The notes under the pieces were generated by a model. It was not told the DNA's origin. It ran no database searches and worked only from the letters and a program-made list of their open reading frames with translations. Shown piece after piece: positions 1 through 8,771 of a stretch of 30,593 nucleotides of DNA. The DNA is taken from assembly GCA_018664745.1 (NCBI GenBank), contig JABJNS010000047.1, forward strand, positions 1-30,593, given 5' to 3'. This DNA comes from Flavobacteriales bacterium (GTDB taxonomy: Bacteria > Bacteroidota > Bacteroidia > Flavobacteriales > BACL11). The position numbers and the translations under genes were made by a program. The stretch's first letter is position 1; the number at the start of each line of letters is the position of its first letter.

Positions 1-63
1 ATATTTCTAGCAAATATTATTCCCTAATTATTTAAGGAATATTTTAAGCCCTATTTCTTCTAT

Positions 64-87
64 TATTTTTGCCAAATGTTATATTTG
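64..87 (+). promoter_or_regulatory. Candidate -7 promoter boxes upstream of the peptide-binding lipoprotein gene
   Basis: Two matches to the Bacteroidota -7 consensus TAnnTTTG are seen: TATTTTTG at 64-71 and TATATTTG at 80-87. The second lies 20 nt before the chosen start codon at 108, the same distance as in sucC and pheT. The first lies 4 nt before an upstream ATG at 76 that opens a 7-codon frame ending at 99. No clear -33 TTTG is found for either box. The assignment rests on consensus and position only. Confidence 0.5.
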
Positions 88-107
88 CAGACTTATTAAA
101 TAAGACT

Positions 108-1874
108 ATGATAAAAAAACTACTTACTATCCTCTTTATATCAGTAATACTTATCTCTTGTGTAGATGAAAGAGACCTGTCAAAAAACACAGTAATTGCA
201 CATATCACGGCTCAACCTGATGGATTACACCCTTTCAATGACAACTCTATGCAAAGAAGTTATATATTTAATTATACTCAAAAAACTTTGATAAAGTTAG
301 ATATTGAGAGTTTAGAATATATTCCATACTTAGTAAAAGAAATCCCAACTCCATCAGCTGATAACCTATCTTTTGACTATGAAATAAAAGAAGGAGTTAA
401 ATGGGATGATGGAACAGCCTTTACAGCTGAAGATGTAGCATTTTCAGTAAAACTAATGCTATGTCCATTAACCAATAATGCTCAGATGAAAAGCAACTAT
501 ACAACTGTGATAAAAAGTATAGAAATTGATCCTGGAAATCCATTGAAATTTACTATGCATGCATTAAATATTAATTGGAGTAATTTACATATTTTTTCAG
601 AACTATATATGGTGCAAAAAAGTTTATGGGACCCTAAAGGGGTTTTAGACAATGTAAATTTCACTGACTTATCATCAGAAAACTTTAATGAAACTGAAGC
701 TTTGCAAGAATGGTTTAATGCGTATAACAATGCTGACAATGGCTATCAACCAGAAAAATTAGTTGGACTAGGTGCATACCAAGTAACAGAATGGGAGGCC
801 AGCCAATACATAACAATTGAAAAGAAAGAGAATTGGTGGGGAGCAAATGATAATTCAGTATACAATAAGGCTTATCCTGATAAAATAATATTTAAAATTA
901 TTAAGGAAGACGCATCTTCATACTTAGCTCTTAAAAATCAAGAAATTGATGTAACAACAAGAATAGGGACTGTAAAATTAAAAAAGCTTCAGGAAAGAGA
1001 GTATTTTAACAATAATTATGATTCTGATTTCTTAAATCAATATTCTTATAGCTACATGGGACTTAATATGAAACCTGACGGAATTAAAAGAAAACCTTAT
1101 TTTGTTGACAAAAAAGTAAGACGGGCTATGGCTTACCTTGTCCCTATTGAAGAAATAATTGAAGTAATGGTACATGGGAAAGCTAGTAGACAAGCCTCAA
1201 ACATTTCTCCACTCAAAAGTACTTATAACGACACCTTAAAACTAATCCCTTTAGATATAGAAAAAGCAAAGAAACTACTTTCAGAAGCAGGTTGGGAAGA
1301 TACTGATGGAGATAATATCCGTGATAAAATGATTAATGGCGTAAAAGTTCCTTTTACTTTTGAATTAAGTTATATGAGTTCTGCAACAACAAAGGAAATT
1401 GTATTGATGATTAAAGAAAGTATGTATAAAGCTGGAATTGTTGCAAAGCCAACCCCTATGGACTTTACTCTTTTCTACAAAAATGCAATGGACCATAATT
1501 TTGATGGCATGATGGGTGGTTGGGGAAGTAGCGCTTCTTATTCTAATCCTATGCAATTATGGCATACTTCTTCATGGGTAAATAAAGGATCTAATTTCTG
1601 TGGATTTGGTGATGCTGAAAGTGATGCTTTAATTGAAGAAGCTAACCTAACACTTGATCCAGAAATTCATAGAAACGCACTATTAAAATTACAAGCTAAA
1701 ATATATGAGGAACAACCTTATATATTCACCTACAGCTCTATGAGAAAATTTGCAATCCACAAAAGATTCAATAATAGAAAAATGTTCTATGAACGACCAG
1801 GAGTTATGATTCAAAACTTTGAATTAAAAGCAGCTTTCTCCTCTCAAAACTTAACTCCAACTGACGGACAATAA
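108..1874 (+). CDS. Oligopeptide-type ABC transporter substrate-binding lipoprotein (SBP family 5)
   Basis: This is the extracytoplasmic binding component of a peptide/nickel-type ABC importer, 588 residues. The chosen ATG at 108 gives a classical lipoprotein signal peptide: basic start MIKK, a hydrophobic core and a lipobox ending at Cys18 (ILISC). A longer frame from a TTG at 69 would bury this signal and is rejected. Family 5 features include an early region reading HITAQPDGLHPF, a segment of the type 'VKWDDGTAFTAEDVAFSVKLM', and a late region on ordering residues and 'QAKIYEEQPYIF'. Genes for two permeases follow at 10 and 4 bp spacing, so this is the first gene of an importer operon. Substrate is unknown; oligopeptides are the default for the family. 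It should be anchored in the membrane by its lipidated Cys18. Confidence 0.9.
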   Translation: MIKKLLTILFISVILISCVDERDLSKNTVIAHITAQPDGLHPFNDNSMQRSYIFNYTQKTLIKLDIESLEYIPYLVKEIPTPSADNLSFDYEIKEGVKWDDGTAFTAEDVAFSVKLMLCPLTNNAQMKSNYTTVIKSIEIDPGNPLKFTMHALNINWSNLHIFSELYMVQKSLWDPKGVLDNVNFTDLSSENFNETEALQEWFNAYNNADNGYQPEKLVGLGAYQVTEWEASQYITIEKKENWWGANDNSVYNKAYPDKIIFKIIKEDASSYLALKNQEIDVTTRIGTVKLKKLQEREYFNNNYDSDFLNQYSYSYMGLNMKPDGIKRKPYFVDKKVRRAMAYLVPIEEIIEVMVHGKASRQASNISPLKSTYNDTLKLIPLDIEKAKKLLSEAGWEDTDGDNIRDKMINGVKVPFTFELSYMSSATTKEIVLMIKESMYKAGIVAKPTPMDFTLFYKNAMDHNFDGMMGGWGSSASYSNPMQLWHTSSWVNKGSNFCGFGDAESDALIEEANLTLDPEIHRNALLKLQAKIYEEQPYIFTYSSMRKFAIHKRFNNRKMFYERPGVMIQNFELKAAFSSQNLTPTDGQ

Positions 1875-1884
1875 AATATAAACT

Positions 1885-3363
1885 ATGTTCAAATACGCTC
1901 TAAAAAGAATTTTAACCTTTATCCCAATGCTGATAGCTATTTCGTTATTATCATTTATTATTAGTATTAATGCACCAGGCGATCCTGTTGAACGCTTATC
2001 CAAAGCAGCAGGAAATGAAGGGTCAGCCGAACAGCAATCTGGAGCATCAAAAAAAATTAAGGAGGAATTAAGAAAAAAACTAGGATTAGATTTACCTATT
2101 TTTTACTTAAGTATTACTGACTTAGCTTCTTCTGACACACTATATAAAGTGCAGGACAAATATCATAAAGCAAATTTAGAAGCACTTACTCACCAAAGTG
2201 GAAACTGGGAAGCTGTATCAAATTACTACAGTAGCTTATTAGATTTACAAAAAACACACCAAAAAATAGATGCAAAAGCAATTGTATCTCAGGACCCCTC
2301 TTTATCATTAAATTTAGTGAATGAGGCAGCTAATCAATTTGGATTTGAAATAGGAAGTCTTTTAGAAACTTCTGACAAGGAAATTGTTGCTTTAAAATTC
2401 GAAAAAATGAACAGCTTACTAGTAGCAAATACTTTTTTATCTACTCTAGAACCTTCCCTAAAAAATGTAACAGTAAAAAGAGAAAACATTTTCACAAAAG
2501 CTACAAAATGGAAAACTTACATTCCTGCAATTAGCTGGTATGGTGGTAAAAACCAATACCATTTATGGTTACTAGGAAATGGAAAAGATAGAAAAGGATT
2601 ACTTAGAGGAGATTTTGGAATTTCATATATTGATAGTCAGCCTATACAATCTAAAATATGGCAAAAAGTAGGCATCTCATTTTCTCTTTCGCTTATCTCA
2701 ATTATTTTGGCTTATTTAATTAGTATCCCTATCGGAATTTATTCAGCTTATAAAAAGGATTCAGTAGCAGACAAAGGGCTATCCTTAGTACTTTTCGTAC
2801 TGTATTCTATGCCTTCTTTCTTTGTAGCAACTTTATTATTATTACAATTTGCTAATCCTGACAACTTGAGCTGGTTCCCTGTTTCAGGAATACAAGATCC
2901 AACAATTTTTGAACCTGACTGGAGCTTATGGATGAAACTAAAACACAGAATACCATTCTTAATTTTACCTATCATTACTTATACTTATGGTTCTTTTGCT
3001 TTTTTAAGTAGAATTATGCGAGTAGGGATGATTGATATAGTTTCACAAGATTACATCCGTACAGCTCGTGCTAAAGGACTAGGAGAAGGGAAAGTTATCC
3101 TTAAACATGCACTAAGAAACTCACTATTACCTATTATTACTGTTTTCGCATCTATCTTCCCAATGGCAATTGGTGGTAGTATTATTATTGAGGTAATCTT
3201 CTCTATTCCAGGAATGGGAGTTGAGATTTTCAATGCTATATTAAATTACGATTATCCAATGATTATTACAGTATTTACTTTATCAGGATTTTTAATAATG
3301 GTTGGTTACTTGGTTGCTGATTTACTTTATGCAGTAGTTGACCCAAGAATTTCATACAAATAG
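1885..3363 (+). CDS. ABC transporter permease, DppB/OppB type, with a large extracytoplasmic insert
   Basis: Inner-membrane permease of the peptide importer, 492 residues; usual DppB/OppB proteins have about 310-340. TM1 is at residues about 8-28, followed by the usual 'LRKKLGLDLPIFYLS' stretch at about 62-76. The expected continuation (WLL..., then RGDFGISY) does not come until about 228-248, so roughly 150 residues are inserted between TM1 and TM2, on the periplasmic side in the family topology. The binding-protein-dependent transport domain occupies about 258-490. Its ATPase-contacting EAA loop is at about 389-416 (DYIRTARAKGLG and following). It sits between the binding protein and the second permease in one operon. 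The function of the insert is unknown; docking to the binding protein is a guess. Confidence 0.9.
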   Translation: MFKYALKRILTFIPMLIAISLLSFIISINAPGDPVERLSKAAGNEGSAEQQSGASKKIKEELRKKLGLDLPIFYLSITDLASSDTLYKVQDKYHKANLEALTHQSGNWEAVSNYYSSLLDLQKTHQKIDAKAIVSQDPSLSLNLVNEAANQFGFEIGSLLETSDKEIVALKFEKMNSLLVANTFLSTLEPSLKNVTVKRENIFTKATKWKTYIPAISWYGGKNQYHLWLLGNGKDRKGLLRGDFGISYIDSQPIQSKIWQKVGISFSLSLISIILAYLISIPIGIYSAYKKDSVADKGLSLVLFVLYSMPSFFVATLLLLQFANPDNLSWFPVSGIQDPTIFEPDWSLWMKLKHRIPFLILPIITYTYGSFAFLSRIMRVGMIDIVSQDYIRTARAKGLGEGKVILKHALRNSLLPIITVFASIFPMAIGGSIIIEVIFSIPGMGVEIFNAILNYDYPMIITVFTLSGFLIMVGYLVADLLYAVVDPRISYK

Positions 3364-3367
3364 AATT

Positions 3368-4693
3368 ATGCAAAATACAAACGAAAATTTTTCATTTAAA
3401 AAATATGCTTGGGCTCAGTTCAAGAAAAATAAGATTGCACTAGTAAGTTTATACCTATTATTGATTTTAGTAATTATTGCACTTTTTGCTCCTTATATTG
3501 CTAACGATAGACCACTTTATGCCGAGTATGAGGGAAATACCCTTTATCCTGCTTTTGCTAGTGAAACAAGAACAGATTCTATTTATAATTCTGAAGGCAG
3601 TTTCATTCAAGTATTACAGTACGACATTACAGATTGGAGACAATTGAATTTAACTTCTGTAGTATGGGCACCTATCCCTTATTCTCCAGGTAGTATGGAT
3701 AGGTATAATAGAGATTATGCTGCACCAAGTGGAGTGCAAAGATTTAAAAATTCAGATGGTAAAATTATTGATATTCCTTCAAGATTCAGGCATAAACTTG
3801 GTACAGATGGTATTGGTCGTGATTTAGCTTCTGGGTTAATTCATGGAACTAGAATCTCCTTAATGGTTGGATTAGTTTCTATGGGAATAGCTTCCCTTAT
3901 TGGTATTATTTTAGGAGCATTGGCTGGCTTTTTTGGAGACACAAAACTAAAGATGCCAAGGATAAAATATTGGCTTACTTTATTCGGGATTTTTATGGGG
4001 TTCTTTTATGGATTTGGACAAAGAAAATATGTACTTTCTCAAGCTTTTTCTGATGGAATTGGTGATGGTATGTTAGCTATGCTTGTTAGTATTGTTGTTG
4101 TAATTGCAATTACTATGCTTTTCAGAATTCTAAGCAAACCTTTACAATTTGGAAAACTAAAAGAAGAAGTAAGCGTACCGATTGACACTTTTGTTTCTAG
4201 AGGAATTGAACTACTAAATTCTATTCCAAGGTTACTTTTAATTATTACAATTACAGCTGTAGTAGAAAGAAGTATTTGGATTGTAATGATTATTATTGGA
4301 ATTACAGGTTGGACACGTATTGCTCGTTTCACAAGAGCTGAGTTCTTACGAATCCGTTCTTTAGAATTTGTACAAGCTGCTGAATCTTTAGGATTTTCTT
4401 CTGTAAGAACAATATTTAAGCATGCTTTACCTAACGCCTTAGCTCCTGTATTTGTAAGTATTGCCTTTGGTATTGCTTCTGCTATTTTAATTGAAAGTGG
4501 GTTATCTTTCTTAGGAATTGGTGTTCCTGATGACATTGTTACTTGGGGATCACTTTTAAACCTTGGCAGACAAAATCTAGAAGCTTGGTGGTTGATTATT
4601 TACCCTGGAATGGCAATATTTATTACCATTACTATTTACAACATGATTGCTGAAGCTTCTCGTGATGCTTTAGATCCAAGATTGAAGAGTTAA
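3368..4693 (+). CDS. ABC transporter permease, DppC/OppC type, enlarged
   Basis: Second permease of the importer, 441 residues; family norm is about 280-310. The ATG at 3368 lies 4 bp after the upstream stop and gives the typical start, with TM1 at about 24-43. An upstream in-frame TTG at 3338 is inside the preceding gene and is rejected. Landmarks are HKLGTDGIGRDLASGLIHGT (about 142-161), the EAA loop FVQAAESLGFSSVRTIFKHA (about 334-353) and a C-terminal DALDPRLKS. Two insertions are visible: about 90 residues before the GTDGIGRD motif, and about 80 residues (roughly 192-272) with extra hydrophobic segments between the usual AGFFG and the 'ELLNSIPRLLL' region. No ATPase genes (OppD/OppF) are found downstream; the operon ends at a hairpin, so ATPases must come from elsewhere. 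Confidence 0.9.
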   Translation: MQNTNENFSFKKYAWAQFKKNKIALVSLYLLLILVIIALFAPYIANDRPLYAEYEGNTLYPAFASETRTDSIYNSEGSFIQVLQYDITDWRQLNLTSVVWAPIPYSPGSMDRYNRDYAAPSGVQRFKNSDGKIIDIPSRFRHKLGTDGIGRDLASGLIHGTRISLMVGLVSMGIASLIGIILGALAGFFGDTKLKMPRIKYWLTLFGIFMGFFYGFGQRKYVLSQAFSDGIGDGMLAMLVSIVVVIAITMLFRILSKPLQFGKLKEEVSVPIDTFVSRGIELLNSIPRLLLIITITAVVERSIWIVMIIIGITGWTRIARFTRAEFLRIRSLEFVQAAESLGFSSVRTIFKHALPNALAPVFVSIAFGIASAILIESGLSFLGIGVPDDIVTWGSLLNLGRQNLEAWWLIIYPGMAIFITITIYNMIAEASRDALDPRLKS

Positions 4694-4714
4694 TCTTGTA
4701 AAAATTTAAATACA

Positions 4715-4755
4715 ATCCCCTAGTAAATATACTAGGGGATTTTTTATTTTAATAA
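4715..4755 (+). terminator. Rho-independent terminator of the peptide importer operon
   Basis: Perfect 11-bp stem at 4715-4725 and 4730-4740 (arms begin ATCCCCTAGTA after one A) with an AATA loop, followed directly by a T-rich run from 4740. It lies 21 bp after the permease stop codon. The convergent dihydroorotase-like gene ends at 4766, and the opposite-strand tail is also T-rich but less uniform, so the hairpin may serve both directions. Confidence 0.9.
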
Positions 4756-4765
4756 TTTTGTATTA

Positions 4766-6052
4766 TTAGCACTCTTTAAATTTTCCATTATTAAAAATTG
4801 CAAGTGCTTTTCCTTTTAGTTTTTCTCCTATGAATGGTGTATTATTTGATTTTGATTTTATATCCTCTTTGGTGAATTCCCATTCTAAATCAGGGTTAAA
4901 TAGTGTAATGTTTGCAGTATTTCCTTCTGTTAATGTAGCTTGATTTATTCCTAGAATTTTTCTAGGGTTTATTGCTATTTTCTCAATTATCTGACTTAAT
5001 TCTAAATGAGGAAGTAAATATTTCCCTAATAGCCCAAATGCTGATTCTAATCCGATTATACCATCTGCAGCATTATCAAATTCTATTTTTTTATGTTCTT
5101 CATCCTGTGGGCTATGGTCAGTTGTTATAATGTCAATTGTCCCGTCTTTTAGTGCTTTTATTAAAGCCTTGTTGTCTTTAGTTGTTCTAAGTGGGGGCAT
5201 TACTTTGTAGCGTGTGTCAAAGTTGTTTACAGCCTCATCTGTTAAAAAAAGATTGTGTAGTGCAACATCTGCCGTTATATTTAATCCTTTTCCTTTAGCT
5301 TTTTTTACTTTTTCAGCACTTTTCTTGGTACTGAGGTAGCTAAGGTGAAAACGACTATTCGTGTATTCACAGATGCTAATATCTCTATCTACCATCATTT
5401 CTTCAGCTAGAGCAGGAATTCCTTTTAGTCCTAGTCTTGTACTTACATTTCCTTCATGCATGTAGCCATCATTAGCAATACTATTTTCATTAGGATAATT
5501 CATTATTAGGGAATTACAATCTTTAGAGTATAGCATTGCAATTTTTAACACTTCATTTCTTTTGATAGAATGCTTATCATCTGTAAATGCAAGGCAGCCA
5601 GCTTTATGCATATCATGCATTTCTACAATATCATTACCCTCCTGATTTTTTGTTAAATTTCCAGCTGGAAATAGGTCAACAATATTTCCTGTAGTTGCAT
5701 TTAGGATGTATTTTATCATGCCTTTGTTGTCAAGGCTTGGAGTTGTGTTTGGCATTATCATCACTCCTGTAAACCCTCCTTTTTTAGCTGCTTCACTACC
5801 ACTTTCTAATGTTTCTTTCTGCTCGTTTCCAGGTTCTGAAAAGTTTGCATGTAAATCGAACCAACCTGGAGAAAGGTGTAAGTTATTAGCACTGTACTCT
5901 ATTTCTTTTCCTGCCGCTATTGATTCTTTACAGGATTTGATGGACTTTTCAATCTTCTCAATTTTCCCATTTTTGATAAATACATCCATTATCTTATTAT
6001 GGTACTTTGAGTTGCAGTCAATTATTTTTGCCGATTTAATAAGTAAATTCAT
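4766..6052 (-). CDS. Dihydroorotase-like protein, probably non-catalytic
   Basis: Amidohydrolase-fold protein of 428 residues, full length for class I dihydroorotase. The fold is well kept: GWFDLHANFSEPG (63-75), MPNTTPSLDN (100-109), AFTDD (155-159), TTDHSPQ (310-316), NTPFIGEKLKGK (404-415). Compared from memory with Aquifex dihydroorotase, the second His of HxH is Asn70, the substrate Arg two residues on is Ser72, the His of DHCED is Tyr186, and the His of HVST is Tyr239. His68, the AFTDD Asp and Asp312 remain. Three of six metal ligands are therefore gone and the enzyme reaction is unlikely. Non-catalytic dihydroorotase homologues are known as structural partners of aspartate transcarbamoylase, which is a possible role. 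The start codon overlaps the upstream stop by ATGA, indicating translational coupling. I do not assign pyrC because activity is doubtful. Confidence 0.85.
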   Translation of the reverse strand: MNLLIKSAKIIDCNSKYHNKIMDVFIKNGKIEKIEKSIKSCKESIAAGKEIEYSANNLHLSPGWFDLHANFSEPGNEQKETLESGSEAAKKGGFTGVMIMPNTTPSLDNKGMIKYILNATTGNIVDLFPAGNLTKNQEGNDIVEMHDMHKAGCLAFTDDKHSIKRNEVLKIAMLYSKDCNSLIMNYPNENSIANDGYMHEGNVSTRLGLKGIPALAEEMMVDRDISICEYTNSRFHLSYLSTKKSAEKVKKAKGKGLNITADVALHNLFLTDEAVNNFDTRYKVMPPLRTTKDNKALIKALKDGTIDIITTDHSPQDEEHKKIEFDNAADGIIGLESAFGLLGKYLLPHLELSQIIEKIAINPRKILGINQATLTEGNTANITLFNPDLEWEFTKEDIKSKSNNTPFIGEKLKGKALAIFNNGKFKEC

Positions 6053-8073
6053 GGTTTTATCAGTTTAATAAGTAGTATTTCAGTTGCAAAAAATAGCAGT
6101 GATAAAATCAGTGATATTTTCCAAAATTCTTTTCCTCTTTGGGTTTCCGTTATTGTAGCTATTAGTGCAGAAGAATCGCCTTCAATAATTTGAATATTAT
6201 CTATGCCAATGCTATTTTTCCATTCATTTAGTTCACTAATGCTAAGGGTATTGCTTTTACTTTCTGTTGTCGTATAATTATATGCAATAGCATCTATTAT
6301 TTTATCTTCCACTTCAATAGAATAGATTCCATTTTCACTAATTTGATTGTGAGTGTAAAACACTTGTTTTCCTAAATGTGTTTTTTGAGTAGGAATGATG
6401 TCGATTTTATCATTTTTTAAGTGCACGATAGCAGTATTGTTATTTAATTGTGAACTGCTAAAGTAATCCTCATGTAGTATGGTATTATAAATAGATTCAA
6501 TTCTTATGGATGAAGTAGCCATATTTAGAAGGGTAGGTACAAAAAGAGCATGTTTACCAAAGTTATTGTACTTGCTGTTTAGCGGGCTATTGAAGAGATA
6601 AATTAATCCTTTTTCTTTTGAAAATGACTCTAGGAAAACAGCTTTATTTTCCTGGGTTAGTAAAGCAATACTGTTGCTGTTGTTTTGTGTAATTATTTGA
6701 TGGTATTGTTTTACTTTAGGAAAGTTTATTTTATCCAATTTCCCATCAAAAACATGTTGGTATAAAGGATGATCTCTATTTACTTTATCAATTGATGTAT
6801 TACTGATTTTTAGTTCTGATAAAGTAGAAATCTCTAAATGTTTTAATGATTTATTATAAGAATTTAAATCAATATTGCTAGCTGGGGTAATTGCAATACT
6901 TCCTCCATTTTTAATAAATTTATTTAGACTATTGATGAATCCTGAACTAAACTGTTCTACTCCATTTATAAGGATAAAATCTTGTTGATTCAAAGCAGTG
7001 TAGTCAATATTTTTTACGGATACATTTTTAAAATTAAATAGGGATGAATCATTGCTAAATAGTGTGGTAATTGCAGTGTTGTTACTGGTTTCGTTAATAC
7101 ATAATACATTTACCTTATTCGTATTTTTTAGGGTGAAATAGCAATTGTTGTCAAAAGTAATAGGGTGGTCATTTATCTTAATCACACCTTTTTGAATTTC
7201 ACTATTATCTGCCAGAAAATTAAAGCTAATTTCTTTTTTCTCCTCTCCTTTTAAATTGATATATTGTTGTGATTTCTGGTTTCCGTTTATTTCTAAGAAT
7301 ACAGCTTGTTCTTTTATTGAAACTTCTGATTGATTACTAATGGTTGCATGAATAGTTACTTCTTGTTTATTGCTAAAAACTGGACTATTTAACCAGCAAC
7401 TATCAATACTTATATTACTGTTTTCATTAGTTTTAAGTGGAACTAAAAATAGGTTAGTATTATTATCTAACTTGCTCAATTCAGTTACTTGTAATCCGTT
7501 ATTTTGCATATCAGAAATTATATACAAGTGGCAAAGATCTGAGCTTAGGCTAGATTGCCTATTTACAATTTGCTTTAATGCTTTACTATGAACTGATGTT
7601 GTTATATCATCAATATAATTTCCGATTGCATTAGCGTTAGTACTTTTACTATGTTTAGCTAAGAAATCATTACTTATAATCCAGAAATTACTTTCAGATG
7701 GGTAGGCATTTATTATACTTCTTGCTTTTTCTTTGGCAATAGCCAATAGTCTTCCATTTTCATTTTCAGCATCCATACTAAAAGAGTTGTCAATATAAAT
7801 AAAGATATTTTCTGTTGTTTTATTTTGACTTTCAAGTGGTATATAAGGTTTTGCAAATGCAAGCACTAAAAAGCTAATTGCTAGTATTCTACTGAGTAGA
7901 ATGAGTAAGTTTCTAAGGTTGGATCGTTTGCGATTATCTTCTTTAATTTCCTTCAAAAAACGGATACTACTAAAGTATATGGTTTTGTGTTTACGAAAAT
8001 TAAATAGATGAATGAGAATCGGAATTGCTATCGCAAAGAGGAAGTAAAGCAGTTGTGGGTTTTGATATCTCAT
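6049..8073 (-). CDS. BatA-like membrane protein with vWA domain
   Basis: Integral membrane protein of 674 residues. The N-terminus matches the BatA/aerotolerance N-terminal domain: two membrane segments (about 6-24 and 55-75) separated by FRKHKTIYFSSIRFL. A von Willebrand A-like domain follows with an intact MIDAS start DNSFS at 95-99. A long extracytoplasmic region with Ig-like character occupies the middle, and the C-terminus has a last membrane segment (about 650-670). The chosen ATG at 8073 is preceded by an in-frame TTG at 8076 and by a TAATTTTG box at 8081-8088. Its stop overlaps the next gene by ATGA. Such proteins occur in Bacteroidota near Bat operons, but here it is paired with a dihydroorotase homologue and its substrate is unknown. 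Distinct from BatA itself, which is shorter (about 330 residues). Confidence 0.85.
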   Translation of the reverse strand: MRYQNPQLLYFLFAIAIPILIHLFNFRKHKTIYFSSIRFLKEIKEDNRKRSNLRNLLILLSRILAISFLVLAFAKPYIPLESQNKTTENIFIYIDNSFSMDAENENGRLLAIAKEKARSIINAYPSESNFWIISNDFLAKHSKSTNANAIGNYIDDITTSVHSKALKQIVNRQSSLSSDLCHLYIISDMQNNGLQVTELSKLDNNTNLFLVPLKTNENSNISIDSCWLNSPVFSNKQEVTIHATISNQSEVSIKEQAVFLEINGNQKSQQYINLKGEEKKEISFNFLADNSEIQKGVIKINDHPITFDNNCYFTLKNTNKVNVLCINETSNNTAITTLFSNDSSLFNFKNVSVKNIDYTALNQQDFILINGVEQFSSGFINSLNKFIKNGGSIAITPASNIDLNSYNKSLKHLEISTLSELKISNTSIDKVNRDHPLYQHVFDGKLDKINFPKVKQYHQIITQNNSNSIALLTQENKAVFLESFSKEKGLIYLFNSPLNSKYNNFGKHALFVPTLLNMATSSIRIESIYNTILHEDYFSSSQLNNNTAIVHLKNDKIDIIPTQKTHLGKQVFYTHNQISENGIYSIEVEDKIIDAIAYNYTTTESKSNTLSISELNEWKNSIGIDNIQIIEGDSSALIATITETQRGKEFWKISLILSLLFFATEILLIKLIKP

Positions 8074-8080
8074 CAAAGTG

Positions 8081-8088
8081 CAAAATTA
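8081..8088 (-). promoter_or_regulatory. -7 promoter box of the BatA-like gene
   Basis: TAATTTTG on the minus strand (TAnnTTTG). It is 7 nt before ATG at 8073 and exactly 4 nt before the in-frame TTG at 8076, the spacing seen at four other genes of the window. It suggests the BatA-like/dihydroorotase pair can be transcribed independently of lolD, with little or no leader. Confidence 0.6.
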
Positions 8089-8120
8089 AACTATTTGCTA
8101 GAATTAGTGTATTTTTTGAC

Positions 8121-8771
8121 TTAAATTATTTTTCCGTCTTTCATTTCAAGTTTTCTACTTCCTAATTTTGCTAACTCCTTGTTATGTGTGATGATGACAA
8201 AAGTTTGTCCTAATTCTTTGTTAAGTTTTAGGAATAGATTGTGTAGTTCTTCTGCATTTTTTGAATCCAAATTCCCTGAAGGTTCATCCGCTAAAATGAT
8301 AGAAGGGGAGTTGATGAGTGCTCTGGCAACAGCAACTCTTTGCTGCTCACCTCCTGATAGTTCATCTGGCTTGTGATTTGCTCTTTCGCTTAACCCAAGT
8401 AAGGCTAGTAATTCTAAACCTCTTTTTTCTGCTGATTTTCTAGCTGTTCCTGCTATAAAAGCAGGCAAGCATACATTTTCCAAGGCTGTAAACTCTACTA
8501 ATAGATTATGAAATTGAAATACAAAACCTATTTCCTTATTTCTAAAACTTGATAATTCTTTTTGGCTTAGCGTATTTACTTCCTTGTTGTTAATTGTTAG
8601 GGAACCTTTCTGTACATCATCAAGTGTGCCTAATAATTGAAGCAGGGTAGTTTTACCTGCTCCAGAAGCTCCTGTTATGCTTACAAACTCACCTTGCTTA
8701 ATGTTTAAGTCAACCCCTTTGAGTACTTCAAGTTTATCGTACGAGTAGTGTATGTTTTTTGCTAATATCAT
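8121..8771 (-). CDS. lolD: LolD-type ABC transporter ATP-binding protein
   Basis: Cytoplasmic ATPase of 216 residues, the usual length for LolD/MacB-type subunits that power lipoprotein release from the inner membrane. Walker A GASGAGKT is at 34-41, the Q-loop Gln at about 86, the signature LSGGEQQ at 138-144, Walker B IILADE at 158-163 followed by PSGNLD, and the H-loop His at 196. The family call comes from the start 'ILAKNIHYSY...LEVLKGVDLNIKQGEF' and the PSGNLD motif. No LolC/LolE membrane partner is adjacent, which is common in Bacteroidota. Its ATG overlaps the TGA of the upstream DUF5916 gene by four bases, so the two are translationally coupled. MacB-type or FtsE-like ATPases are the alternatives. 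Confidence 0.85.
   Translation of the reverse strand: MILAKNIHYSYDKLEVLKGVDLNIKQGEFVSITGASGAGKTTLLQLLGTLDDVQKGSLTINNKEVNTLSQKELSSFRNKEIGFVFQFHNLLVEFTALENVCLPAFIAGTARKSAEKRGLELLALLGLSERANHKPDELSGGEQQRVAVARALINSPSIILADEPSGNLDSKNAEELHNLFLKLNKELGQTFVIITHNKELAKLGSRKLEMKDGKII

Noticed and set aside
18..41. Short inverted repeat (TATTCC/GGAATA type) upstream of the first gene as a terminator
   Set aside because: Only about 6 bp of AT-rich stem with a 12-nt loop and no clean T run; too weak to call without the upstream gene.
4039..4536. A 165-codon open frame antisense to the second permease gene
   Set aside because: The sense strand encodes conserved permease motifs in this interval; the antisense product has low-complexity Ile/Thr composition and no recognisable domain.
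5706..6068. A 120-codon plus-strand frame over the start of the dihydroorotase-like gene
   Set aside because: It is a mirror of a conserved protein-coding region, with no promoter box at a sensible distance and no recognisable family.
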